Source: Chloroflexota bacterium (GTDB lineage: Bacteria > Chloroflexota > Dehalococcoidia > Dehalococcoidales > RBG-16-60-22). Taken from it: a stretch of 8,596 nt of DNA. Below are positions 1-6,722 of the stretch, in pieces. Where the stretch lies: the NCBI GenBank assembly GCA_022574315.1, contig JACZSH010000064.1, positions 1 to 8,596 on the forward strand, in the 5' to 3' direction. The notes beneath the pieces are model-generated. The model saw nothing but the letters and a program-made list of their open reading frames with translations, had not been told where the DNA came from and ran no database searches. Position 1 is the first letter of the stretch; each line of letters opens with the position of its first letter. The position numbers were made by a program, and so were the translations under genes.

Positions 1-147
1 CCTTCTGTAAAAAATATCCGGCCCTATACAGGTTCTGCGCTAGTAATACATCTTCGCTTTGACGATCAAAAAATAAAAGAAATAGTAGATTTACAAGAAA
101 AATTACATCTAACTATGGGAAGAAACAGAAAAAAAGCTGCCCTATGA
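1..147 (+). CDS. 3' end of an unrelated reading frame, possibly HMA-like, open at the left edge
   Basis: Frame 1 is open from the first base to a TGA at 145-147, giving about 48 residues and no start. The segment around residues 1-17 (PSVKNIRPYTGSALVIH) recalls the 'P-x-TGS-(V/A)-L-(V/I)' strand of heavy-metal-associated (HMA_2-type) domains, but this is a weak resemblance. The tail is basic (RNRKKAAL). Composition is strikingly AT-rich, 40 G+C in the first 120 bases, unlike the rest of the window. The frame overlaps the pyruvate kinase remnant by about 30 bases in a different frame, so its last residues are probably read-through into foreign sequence. It may be a real gene end, a broken fragment or half of a chimeric join. 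Confidence 0.3.
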   Translation, partial: PSVKNIRPYTGSALVIHLRFDDQKIKEIVDLQEKLHLTMGRNRKKAAL

Positions 148-151
148 GGAT

Positions 152-547
152 ATGCTGATTAAAAGAAGTGCCTGGATTGTCCCGCAGACAGATGAGCTTA
201 TGGCTTATAATGCCTGCCATAGCGCCAGTAAACTCAAAGCCGCTGCCATCGTCGCTTTTACCGAGTCGGGGAGTACCGCCCAGCGTGTCTCCAAATACCG
301 CCCCCTGACCCCGATTATCGCCATCACCGGCAACCCGAGAGTATGCGGCAAGCTGCAGCTTTTCTGGGGTGTTCAGGCTTTTCAGGTCGGCACCTCGTCT
401 TCGGTGAATGAGCTTTTTGGCACGGCCGTTCGGCTCGCTAAAGAACTGAAGCTGGCCAGACCGGGCCAGCTTATCGTCATTACCGGCGGGATACCCCTGG
501 GCGTTGCCGGTACCACCAATCTTCTCAAAGTGGAGCGGGTGCCTTAG
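152..547 (+). CDS. pyk: Pyruvate kinase C-terminal domain, 5'-truncated (probable pseudogene)
   Basis: The 131-residue product matches only the C-terminal alpha/beta domain of pyruvate kinase, which makes pyruvate and ATP from phosphoenolpyruvate and ADP in glycolysis. Diagnostic stretches are TDELMAYNACHSASKLKA, FTESGSTAQRVSKYRP with PIIAIT, and the closing GGIPLGVAGTTNLLKV. Family-like sequence extends upstream of the ATG: bases 119-151 in the same frame read EETEKKLPYED, the usual linker into this domain. A TAA at 110-112 and many further stops then close the frame. The TIM-barrel catalytic domain (more than 300 residues) is absent, so the product cannot be an active kinase. The ATG at 152 has only a GAGG two bases upstream, a poor ribosome site. 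It could be a pseudogene, a contig-join artefact or, less likely, a free-standing PK_C protein. The domain call is firm; whether it is expressed is unknown. Confidence 0.8.
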   Translation: MLIKRSAWIVPQTDELMAYNACHSASKLKAAAIVAFTESGSTAQRVSKYRPLTPIIAITGNPRVCGKLQLFWGVQAFQVGTSSSVNELFGTAVRLAKELKLARPGQLIVITGGIPLGVAGTTNLLKVERVP

Positions 548-611
548 CCGGCACAGGGCGCGGGTTCAATCTGAGATTATTTGATTACCCTCGCCCGTCC
601 TCATCGGTCGC

Positions 612-645
612 CCGGCATGCCGGCAGAACGCGCCCGGTAGCGGGC
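612..645. terminator. Hairpin-rich convergent gap, possible transcription end
   Basis: The 137-base gap between the pyruvate kinase remnant (+) and the zinc-ribbon gene (-) contains a perfect 12-base palindrome CCGGCATGCCGG (612-623) and a GCCCG/CGGGC stem with a GTAG loop (632-645). No T-tract follows either one. They may terminate converging transcripts, but the assignment is weak. Confidence 0.3.
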
Positions 646-681
646 AGGGAGCCGGGTTCAGTCAGCCCCCGCGGACAGCTT

Positions 682-696
682 AACTCAGTCTGAGTT
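682..696. repeat. Inverted repeat across the zinc-ribbon stop codon
   Basis: AACTCAG and CTGAGTT are perfect 7-base arms around a single T, overlapping the last codons and the TGA (685-687) of the minus-strand zinc-ribbon gene. It may be chance or part of a 3'-end structure. No T-run follows on the minus strand. Confidence 0.3.
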
Positions 697-897
697 CAGT
701 AATTGCCTGTCCTGCGCGCTCAGTTTGTACTCTCTCTTTCTTCCCCTCCGCTCCAGGATATTAACGCCGTAGTCAGGAATTACCCGTCCCCGAAAGCCGC
801 ACTGCAGGCATAGCTCCGAGTCTTCGTAGGCCTGGTCAACGATTATGTCTCCCTTACATCGGGGACAAGCCCCCAGTCTCAAGAATGACCTGCGCAT
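685..897 (-). CDS. Small zinc-ribbon protein, function unknown
   Basis: This is a 70-residue basic protein with two CxxC knuckles, C11-P-R-C14 and C30-L-Q-C33, separated by 15 residues. That is the layout of a single zinc ribbon. The N-terminus is MRRSFLRLGACPRC and the C-terminal tail is charged (ERRGRKREYK, then LSAQDRQLL). The family is not recognised beyond the zinc-ribbon fold; such proteins often bind nucleic acids or partner proteins, which is inference here. The start is well supported by AGGAGGTG (903-910) five bases upstream of the ATG. It lies 46 bases downstream of the helix-turn-helix gene with no obvious promoter between them, so the two are probably co-transcribed from the promoter at 1200-1227. 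Confidence 0.7.
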   Translation of the reverse strand: MRRSFLRLGACPRCKGDIIVDQAYEDSELCLQCGFRGRVIPDYGVNILERRGRKREYKLSAQDRQLLNSD

Positions 898-902
898 GGT
901 GA

Positions 903-910
903 CACCTCCT
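903..910 (-). promoter_or_regulatory. Ribosome binding site of the zinc-ribbon gene
   Basis: The minus strand reads AGGAGGTG, a near-perfect Shine-Dalgarno sequence, 5 bases before the ATG at 897. It fixes the start and argues that this small gene is translated. Confidence 0.7.
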
Positions 911-943
911 CTATGGCATGATTTGATTGACCCGTCCTGATTA

Positions 944-1141
944 TCATTGGCCCCTTTTCCCCCCGTTGTTCATCGCGTCCTTTACTTCGAAAGCTTTTTC
1001 GATGTCCTCCGTTTTAAGCAGGACACGGTAACCCCGGTTAACCTGGTACCGCCGCAGGATTCCCTCCTCAATCCAGTTCCGTATCGTGTTCGGATGGACC
1101 TTCAGCAGTTCGGCAGCTTGCTTGATAGTTAAAAATGACAT
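944..1141 (-). CDS. Excisionase/MerR-like helix-turn-helix DNA-binding protein
   Basis: This 65-residue protein is essentially a single DNA-binding domain of the excisionase (HTH_17) type. TIKQAAELLKVHPNTIRNWI (residues 5-24) gives the two helices of the turn motif, and EEGILRRYQVNRGYRVLLKTEDIEKAF supplies the basic wing and closing helix. This family includes phage excisionases, MerR-like regulators and many small stand-alone regulators. No integrase or phage gene is nearby, so a regulator is the safer reading. The ribosome site is weak (CAGGCA directly before the ATG). The gene is first in a two-gene unit with the zinc-ribbon protein. Its AT-rich upstream region contains imperfect inverted repeats, so autoregulation is possible but not shown. 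Confidence 0.8.
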   Translation of the reverse strand: MSFLTIKQAAELLKVHPNTIRNWIEEGILRRYQVNRGYRVLLKTEDIEKAFEVKDAMNNGGKRGQ

Positions 1142-1199
1142 TGCCTGTTTTTGTTACAAAATAGCATAAAATATAATATAATATATCGTAATAACATAT

Positions 1200-1227
1200 A
1201 TTATAATAGAATATAATGTATTGTCAA
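1200..1227 (-). promoter_or_regulatory. Sigma-70 promoter of the HTH/zinc-ribbon pair
   Basis: On the minus strand, TTGACA (1222-1227) and TATAAT (1200-1205) are both perfect hexamers, separated by 16 bases. The -10 box lies about 58 bases before the ATG at 1141. The surrounding 1150-1225 is almost pure A/T with overlapping imperfect palindromes (for example ACATATATTATA against GAATATAATGT at 1193-1219), which could include an operator. Chance -10 matches are common in such AT-rich DNA, but the -35 and the spacing support a real promoter. Confidence 0.65.
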
Positions 1228-1278
1228 GTATTGGGATAAAAAAAGGGGCCGGTTGCCTGATACAGTCTGAAAATATGG

Positions 1279-1299
1279 CCGGTCACGCCTTTTGACCGG
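1279..1299 (-). terminator. Candidate terminator of the six-gene operon
   Basis: CCGGTCA (1279-1285) and TGACCGG (1293-1299) form a perfect 7-base stem with a 7-base loop, about 75 bases past the DUF58 stop. On the minus strand it is followed by CCATATTTTC, a short interrupted T-run. A stronger run of seven T's on that strand lies at 1238-1244 but without a good adjacent stem. Plausible but not strong. Confidence 0.4.
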
Positions 1300-1372
1300 G
1301 GGTATGAATTTGGGCGGGGGGACCGGTTTTGGCCTTGTGATGAGGTCGGGCAGGTCTGGCGCTTAATTATAT

Positions 1373-2965
1373 TTAATCGGCGGGCGCCATGTGCAGGATA
1401 TTGAACTCCTGTTTGGCTAATTTCTCGGTGGCCACCAGTAATGCTTCGGCATCATGATTGCGCCGGGACACCAGTATGATAGTCGTTGAAGCCGGCACCT
1501 GTTTGGTCGCCAGTGCCAGTGCCCGGGTTGCCGGGTGGTCTTTAGCCGCTTTCTCCAGGGCTTGGTATTCGAAGTTAAGCACGTTGAGCAGTCGCCGCAC
1601 CGGTTCCGAGGTGGCCTGTTTTAACTGGTAGATATGTTGCTTCAGCTTGCCGATATCCGGTAGCTGCAGTGAACGCGGGACTGCCTCCACGGTATTGATG
1701 CGCTTAACCAGTGACAACGTTTGTTTCAGTACCTCCCCGGGCTCGCCGATACCTGAGTACCGGATAACTCCTTGCTGGTCGTAAGCGGTTAAGGCGGTGG
1801 GGATTGCTTCCCCGGCAAGGGTCAGCGCCGTCGTGATTAAGTCGAAGGCAAGTTTGTCGGCCTCCTCGGCATCGGTAACCGACAGATTGACGGCAATAAT
1901 CGCGTTTTGTTCCCCGCTCCCGATGTACTCCTTGCTTATCAGCCGGTTCAGCTTTATGGTGTGCTTCCAGTCTATGTCTTTGAACTGGTCACCGGGCTGG
2001 TATACCCGACTGTCAAAATAGTCCACGCCTCTTTTTAATGCCGGCGTGGTTTTCAAAAGTTGTGGGCTGCCGGCGATGGCTCCCGTCCCCGTGTATTCCA
2101 GGTACTTGTTGGCCAGCCACTCGGCGTACTTTGCCCTGGGGATTACCTGCAAATCTATCGGTTTGAGTGACCGGACTACCTGGAGGAAACCCCACTGGTC
2201 GGTGACCGAGATTTGAAATCGAGGCTGTAACATGCCGGCCAGGGGCGGCGTCAGCGTTATCTCCAGCTCTGTTTTATCCCCACTCAGGAAAAATCTCTGG
2301 GGGGTAACTTTTGTCCACGGTTCGACCGGACTGAGCTTGCCGTGCAGCCCGGTGGCGGCCTCGCTGGTGATATGGAAAGAAAGATGAACCTCGGCACCGG
2401 CGATAACCCTTTTCTGCCGGACCGGAACTTCCGGCGGCAGTTTGGTCACCGCCAGGAAAGCTCGGAGCAGGCTGCTCAATAAATAAAGGATAATTACGAT
2501 ACTGGTAAACAGCAAAGTCAGGTTATTGAGAATCATGGCTGCGGCCGGTATCACCAGCGCCACCGTAAATAAGGCCCCGGAGACAGGGGTGACGTAGCGT
2601 CCTTCGGGTTTTCCCGGGGCGAGGAACGCGGCCTGGTTTGCCTGCTGCTTCAATTCATGGTCCAGTAAGTAGAGCACCGGAAGGATTGATATCGCCGCTA
2701 CCATTGGCGGCACTATCAACGGTATTCCGGATAAAACGGCCAGGGAGTTCAGGAAAGGCAGCAGCAACAGCGGTAGAAAGTAGCTAAACCCGGTGGTGAT
2801 AACTACCCTGAATCTAACCTGCCCGGGGCGCAGCGTAAAAAATACGGCCGCCGGTATCAGTCCCAGCGCCAGCCAGGAATAGACCGGCAGAAACAGCAGC
2901 GCGACCACTGACAGCACCATCAGCACGTATAATTGACATAACAATCGGAGCGATAGTTTATGCAT
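1373..2965 (-). CDS. DUF58 membrane protein with degenerate VWA-like domain
   Basis: The 530-residue protein has a hydrophobic N-terminal half with about five or six predicted membrane helices (roughly residues 8-30, 31-45, 57-75, 80-101, 127-147, 149-170). A beta-rich segment follows at about 175-270. The DUF58 signature is KRGVDYFDSRVYQPGDQ (311-327) followed by DIDWK (330-334), with the hallmark R-x-Y-x-PGD and IDWK. DUF58 proteins carry a von Willebrand A-like fold and are the standard neighbours and presumed clients of MoxR ATPases. The strand that normally bears the metal site (DxSxS) reads AVNLSVT (358-364), so the first Asp is Asn, which is unusual. The gene overlaps the MoxR stop by 8 bases, and AGAGGG lies just before the ATG. 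It is last in the operon. The family call is firm; the molecular role is unknown. Confidence 0.88.
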   Translation of the reverse strand: MHKLSLRLLCQLYVLMVLSVVALLFLPVYSWLALGLIPAAVFFTLRPGQVRFRVVITTGFSYFLPLLLLPFLNSLAVLSGIPLIVPPMVAAISILPVLYLLDHELKQQANQAAFLAPGKPEGRYVTPVSGALFTVALVIPAAAMILNNLTLLFTSIVIILYLLSSLLRAFLAVTKLPPEVPVRQKRVIAGAEVHLSFHITSEAATGLHGKLSPVEPWTKVTPQRFFLSGDKTELEITLTPPLAGMLQPRFQISVTDQWGFLQVVRSLKPIDLQVIPRAKYAEWLANKYLEYTGTGAIAGSPQLLKTTPALKRGVDYFDSRVYQPGDQFKDIDWKHTIKLNRLISKEYIGSGEQNAIIAVNLSVTDAEEADKLAFDLITTALTLAGEAIPTALTAYDQQGVIRYSGIGEPGEVLKQTLSLVKRINTVEAVPRSLQLPDIGKLKQHIYQLKQATSEPVRRLLNVLNFEYQALEKAAKDHPATRALALATKQVPASTTIILVSRRNHDAEALLVATEKLAKQEFNILHMAPAD

Positions 2966-3905
2966 GACCCTCTTTTGGTACCGGTACTTCGTCGGCTATT
3001 TGATTGATAATCGTCTCGGCAGTCACGTTCTCTATTTCGGCTTCGGTATTGAGACGCAGTCGATGGGAAAGGGCGGGAATGAGCAGTCTCTTCACGTCAT
3101 CGGGAATGATGAAATCTCTCTCCTGGATTAAAGCCAGTGACCTTGCTCCCGTTAGCAGGGCGATACTGCCTCGCGGACTGGGTCCGTGTGACACGTCCGG
3201 GTGATGTCTCAGTCGGTCGATGATATCGACAATGTACTTCCGGAGGCTGTCGGCAACATGTATCTCGCTCGCCTCGTTCTGCAGCCGGATAACCTCGGCG
3301 GGCGTCAGCAGTGCCGTGATATCCGGTTCACGGATGTCGTTCAAATCACGCAGGATGTTCTCTTCCTCTTCTTTGCTCGGCAACCCGCTCCATACCCGGA
3401 AGGCAAATCGGTCCAGCTGGACTTCGGTCAGTGGCGTCGTCCCCAGGCCGCCGTGTGGTAGCTGGCTGGCGATAACGATAAAAGGCTGTTCTATGGGATG
3501 AGTTTCTCGCTCGATAGTCACCCTCTGCTCTTGCATCGCTTCGAGAAGGGCCGACTGTGTGCGCGGCGTGGTTCGGTTCAGCTCATCGGCCAGGAGCACG
3601 TTGGTGAAGATTGGCCCCGGCATAAAGGTGGCGCTGCCGTCCGGTTTATACAGGTAAAAGCCGAGAATATCGGCCGGCAGCATATCCGGGGTGCCCTGGA
3701 CTCTCTTGAATTTACCGCCGATAACCTGGGCAAAAACCCGGGCGATAGTGGTTTTAGCCGTGCCCGGCAGTCCTTCGATAAGGAGGTGCCCCCGACTTAG
3801 CAGCGTAATGAGCAGCAGCTCTTTGATGTCTTCCTTGCCGATGACTACCCTGGACACTTCGGCGGTAATCCCGGTTAATATTTCATGGTTCTTTTTCTGT
3901 TCCAT
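2958..3905 (-). CDS. MoxR-family AAA+ ATPase
   Basis: The product is a 315-residue cytoplasmic AAA+ ATPase of the MoxR group. Visible parts, numbered from the chosen start, are Walker A GLPGTAKT (45-52), Walker B VLLADELNR (103-111), a sensor-1 strand FIVIASQLP (142-150), PLTEVQLDRF (158-167) and sensor-2 SPRGSIALLTGAR (243-255). MoxR proteins act as chaperone-like ATPases that mature or activate protein complexes, usually together with DUF58/VWA partners; the DUF58 gene follows directly. Sensor-1 has Leu where family members usually have Asn (AT-Q-N-P). The start at 3905 is preferred because AAGGAG sits 6 bases upstream and the previous gene's TGA ends 2 bases before it. A longer start at 3926 (7 more residues, overlapping the previous gene by 19 bases) lacks a ribosome site. 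Confidence 0.93.
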   Translation of the reverse strand: MEQKKNHEILTGITAEVSRVVIGKEDIKELLLITLLSRGHLLIEGLPGTAKTTIARVFAQVIGGKFKRVQGTPDMLPADILGFYLYKPDGSATFMPGPIFTNVLLADELNRTTPRTQSALLEAMQEQRVTIERETHPIEQPFIVIASQLPHGGLGTTPLTEVQLDRFAFRVWSGLPSKEEEENILRDLNDIREPDITALLTPAEVIRLQNEASEIHVADSLRKYIVDIIDRLRHHPDVSHGPSPRGSIALLTGARSLALIQERDFIIPDDVKRLLIPALSHRLRLNTEAEIENVTAETIINQIADEVPVPKEGHA

Positions 3906-3907
3906 GG

Positions 3908-4786
3908 TCATCTCCTTCTGTGCCATATCGGCATTAGCGTTACGGTTATTACTGCCAGCACCAGCCCCAGCGTACCCGGCGGGGTGGTGAAAAAGTTGTG
4001 TAATTGAGTCAGCACGTCTTTGGCTTCGCTCAGGTTGGATGGTGGCAGGTGCGACTGGTCGAACAGAACCGTGGACCCGGCGGCGGCAATGTTTTGCACC
4101 AGGCGGTCGTTGTCTCCTATCGGCGCCATGCTGTTGATGAACAGGCTCGGGTCAGAGATTAGAAAGATTTTTCCCTTGCCCAGGCTGTGCCGGGAGATTA
4201 CCGGCAACAGGCCGGCCGTCTCATCTGCCGACTGCGTTCGGTCGTCATCCGTGTCGAGGAAACTGAAGATTGAGGACTGTGCCAGGATATCGCCGGCTTC
4301 GATTTCGGAGAGCGCCGTGGCATGGTTGAACACCAGTTCATCAATACCCGTGGTCAGGGAACTGGGCTTCAGGTGAAGAATCCTGGGAAACCACTGGTTC
4401 TTATAGTTGACTATCGGGTCCAGCAGCGGCTGTCCCGAAAATCGTGCCCGCAACCCCAGGAATTCCGTGATTTGGTTGCCGTAGCCGTAATCGTCGGCGA
4501 CGATGACGGTGCCACCGCCGGTGATGAAGCTGGACACCGCCGCCAGGTCGGTGGCGCTGAACTGGAGATAGGGAATGATGACCAGGACGGTATCGTGCGG
4601 TGAAACAGGGAGGTCGGACAGCGATTCCAGGGGGGTGAAGGCATAACCGGACTCAATATCTTTGGTCCCGTTCCAGAACGGGTTACTCGTTCGGAAATCG
4701 TCGTTCAATGGAAAAAACCAGACCACCGCCGTCATCAGGCTCACCAGGATGACCGTTAATAAGAATAGAAATTTATGTAGCTTCAC
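3908..4786 (-). CDS. DUF4350-type membrane protein with EF-hand-like loop
   Basis: This 292-residue protein has an N-terminal membrane anchor (about 6-26) and a C-terminal one (about 270-288, ending WHRRR), so the central domain probably faces outside. The middle resembles DUF4350 proteins, which have a class-I amidotransferase-like Rossmann fold: FITGGGTVIVADDYGYGNQ (87-105), and GKGKIFLISDPSLFINS (203-219) with the following DN. There is no cysteine anywhere, so it cannot use a Cys nucleophile and is not an amidotransferase. Residues 178-189 (DTDDDRTQSADE) place D, D, D, T, S and E at EF-hand loop positions 1, 3, 5, 7, 9 and 12, suggesting a calcium site. Translation starts at GTG, 14 bases inside the end of the DUF4129 gene, with GAGG nine bases upstream. 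DUF4350 genes commonly accompany MoxR and DUF58. Confidence 0.75.
   Translation of the reverse strand: MKLHKFLFLLTVILVSLMTAVVWFFPLNDDFRTSNPFWNGTKDIESGYAFTPLESLSDLPVSPHDTVLVIIPYLQFSATDLAAVSSFITGGGTVIVADDYGYGNQITEFLGLRARFSGQPLLDPIVNYKNQWFPRILHLKPSSLTTGIDELVFNHATALSEIEAGDILAQSSIFSFLDTDDDRTQSADETAGLLPVISRHSLGKGKIFLISDPSLFINSMAPIGDNDRLVQNIAAAGSTVLFDQSHLPPSNLSEAKDVLTQLHNFFTTPPGTLGLVLAVITVTLMPIWHRRR
3912..3917 (-). promoter_or_regulatory. Ribosome binding site that decides the MoxR start
   Basis: The minus strand reads AAGGAG inside the last codons of the DUF4350 gene. It is 6 bases from the ATG at 3905 and lies inside the coding sequence of the longer alternative start. The arrangement (site, TGA, two bases, ATG) implies translational coupling between the two genes. 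Confidence 0.6.
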
Positions 4787-6701
4787 TGTCCAGTGCCTCT
4801 TTAATCTCCGTCGCCAGGTTTTCGGCTCTTGTCGTCATCTCATCCTCCGGGGTATGGGCGGAATAAAGGACAATCTCCGCCAGCGCGGTTAGTTCGGCAA
4901 AAGGCTTGGCCGCGGCTGGTATCCGGAGGACGGTGGTTTTAAGGAACTCCCGCAGCGTGACCTGGGCGGTCATCAGGGTATTGGTCCTCTTTTCGATTAT
5001 CTCAAGTCCGCGGAGGTAAGCCGATATAATGCTGCCCTTGACGCCGGTAAGCTCGTGTTTGGCTTTAACCGGGTGGCTGATAGCGGGTAACCCCCGGGAC
5101 GTTGCCGGGGACACGATTTGTCGCTCTCGTCTCTCGGTCGGCCTTATTTTTACTCTTTTATTTACCAGCAGGCCGAAAGAAACAAAGATGAGCAGCATCA
5201 GGCTCAAGCTCAGCGGATGAAGGACAATAATTTTCCGGGTAACCTGGAACGGGGTATACCACGGTTCCGTCGGGGTCAGCGTGATCTTCAGTTCCTCAAC
5301 TCCGAATAGAGATAAACTGGCCAAAGACGTTTTCACCAGCGAGGTGAAGCTGCCGTCGGCGGTTGTCGCCGCTTGGGACGAGTTTTTGGCGAAGTCAACC
5401 TCTACCCGGACATCTTGAATCGGGGTAAGCACACTGGCGTAGCGTGTAATCCCTGAAATATTGATGCCGGGTGCCTGAAGGCCGGAAACTCGCTCTTGGG
5501 GAGTGACCGTGACGGTAACGGTAGGCTCATTGGGCGGGACTTGAGAAATGAGTATTTCCAGGCTTGGCCGGCGAAAAATAGTGACCTTCGCTGCTTGGGC
5601 GTCACCGGTAAGTATCTCTACCGTCCGGTCGCTGTTATCGTTAAAGTTTATCACGTACTTTATCACCGCCTCCGTTTGGTATCGGGATGACGGCAATTCC
5701 GGGCCGGAAGTAAGCTGGTTAAATATCTTCCCGCTGACCTGGACTGGCCCCGGAACCAGCACCAGGCGGGGTAACTTGACTTCCGCCTGCAGCGGTATGG
5801 TGGCGATTTCAACCTCAATTCTTTGCGAAACCCCGGAATATCGCTCCTGGGGAGCCACCCTTACCGTCAGATTTTGCGTTCCTACCGGGGTTTGCGGCGG
5901 TATGGTTACTTCCAGGCTAAACTGCGGGCTTACCCTTTCCTCAATAAGTTCAACTTCATTTAACAGTACTTTAACCATTCGGCTGGTGTTGCCGTGCCTT
6001 GAGGTAATCTGGCCGCTGATAGTAATGGGCAGTCCGGGGTAGGCGGTCTCCGGAGAAGCCACCTGGATTAACGTGGGGCTGTAAAAGCTGGTGCTGATTA
6101 TCGCCTCCGGCAGATTCTCTATATCCTGGTGAAGCCGGGCAAGCTCGTCAATGTGCTCGCGGAAGTAGTCCAGGTTTTGTATTAAATAGTCGTAACTCTT
6201 TCTTAGCGGGCTGGAGTCGGCAAGGTTAAAAATGCCGAGCTCATCCGCCAGGTTATTACTTTCGGTGCGGATATCCGCCACCAGAAAGAGGGCGCTGTCC
6301 GTCAGCATCATCGATTCATCAAGTAACCTCTGGGCTTCGTCCTTCCGGTCGTTGGCGAGCAAAACGGAAACCTCGTTTAACAGAAACCCGATTTCATTAT
6401 TGGCGGAGACCAGCTGGCCGGACAGGGTATTGTAGTTTTCCAGTAAATACTGCAACGCCTCGGGAGCCAGAAACTTCTTCAGCTCGTTAATTGTCGCCTG
6501 TGCATCCTGATTTTTGCCGGTGACGGATAAATTGAAGGCGGTGCCGTAGGATTCCAGCAGCGTTGCCCAGCCCGGCGAGCTTTTCGCCGTTGCCGGGTTC
6601 TCGTGAGGGCGCCGGTCCAATTGCGCCAGGCTGGAAAAAACAGGCGAAAACGTGGCCAGCAGGACAACTATGAAAAGAACGACGCTTAATCTCTTTATCA
6701 T
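4773..6701 (-). CDS. Secreted Ig-like/TM protein with C-terminal DUF4129 domain
   Basis: The 642-residue protein has, in order, a signal peptide or anchor (about 5-26, no lipobox Cys) and a helical, probably coiled region (about 45-200). An extended beta-rich ectodomain of three apparent Ig-like repeats follows (about 205-492), then a membrane helix (about 494-514), a basic stop-transfer stretch and a cytoplasmic C-terminal domain (about 552-636). That last domain, with YLRGLEIIEKR, TLREFLKTTV and FAELTALAEIVLYS, fits DUF4129. DUF4129 is usually the tail of TgpA-type transmembrane transglutaminases or sits beside MoxR/DUF58 genes; no transglutaminase domain is present here. The start encodes a clear signal sequence, but no Shine-Dalgarno is visible. 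The gene starts 21 bases after the 83-residue protein and overlaps the next gene by 14. It is likely the surface-exposed partner of the MoxR system; its ligand is unknown. Confidence 0.72.
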   Translation of the reverse strand: MIKRLSVVLFIVVLLATFSPVFSSLAQLDRRPHENPATAKSSPGWATLLESYGTAFNLSVTGKNQDAQATINELKKFLAPEALQYLLENYNTLSGQLVSANNEIGFLLNEVSVLLANDRKDEAQRLLDESMMLTDSALFLVADIRTESNNLADELGIFNLADSSPLRKSYDYLIQNLDYFREHIDELARLHQDIENLPEAIISTSFYSPTLIQVASPETAYPGLPITISGQITSRHGNTSRMVKVLLNEVELIEERVSPQFSLEVTIPPQTPVGTQNLTVRVAPQERYSGVSQRIEVEIATIPLQAEVKLPRLVLVPGPVQVSGKIFNQLTSGPELPSSRYQTEAVIKYVINFNDNSDRTVEILTGDAQAAKVTIFRRPSLEILISQVPPNEPTVTVTVTPQERVSGLQAPGINISGITRYASVLTPIQDVRVEVDFAKNSSQAATTADGSFTSLVKTSLASLSLFGVEELKITLTPTEPWYTPFQVTRKIIVLHPLSLSLMLLIFVSFGLLVNKRVKIRPTERRERQIVSPATSRGLPAISHPVKAKHELTGVKGSIISAYLRGLEIIEKRTNTLMTAQVTLREFLKTTVLRIPAAAKPFAELTALAEIVLYSAHTPEDEMTTRAENLATEIKEALDSEAT

Positions 6702-6722
6702 AAATTACGATACTTGCTTGTT

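Noticed and set aside
947..1132. 61-codon plus-strand open frame
   Set aside because: Antisense to the clear helix-turn-helix gene, which has a promoter and a recognisable fold.
3004..3990. Several overlapping plus-strand open frames of 66-100 codons
   Set aside because: All are antisense to the MoxR gene and its upstream neighbour, and their composition follows the opposite strand's codons.
4020..4376. 118-codon plus-strand open frame
   Set aside because: Antisense to the DUF4350 gene, with a low-complexity Arg/Ser-rich translation and no family features.
3908..4786. Glutamine amidotransferase activity for the DUF4350 protein
   Set aside because: The fold resemblance is plausible, but the protein contains no cysteine at all, so the catalytic nucleophile is missing.
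5548..6042. 164-codon open frame on the plus strand
   Set aside because: It lies wholly opposite the DUF4129 gene, has no ribosome site and no recognisable protein features; a shadow of the real gene.
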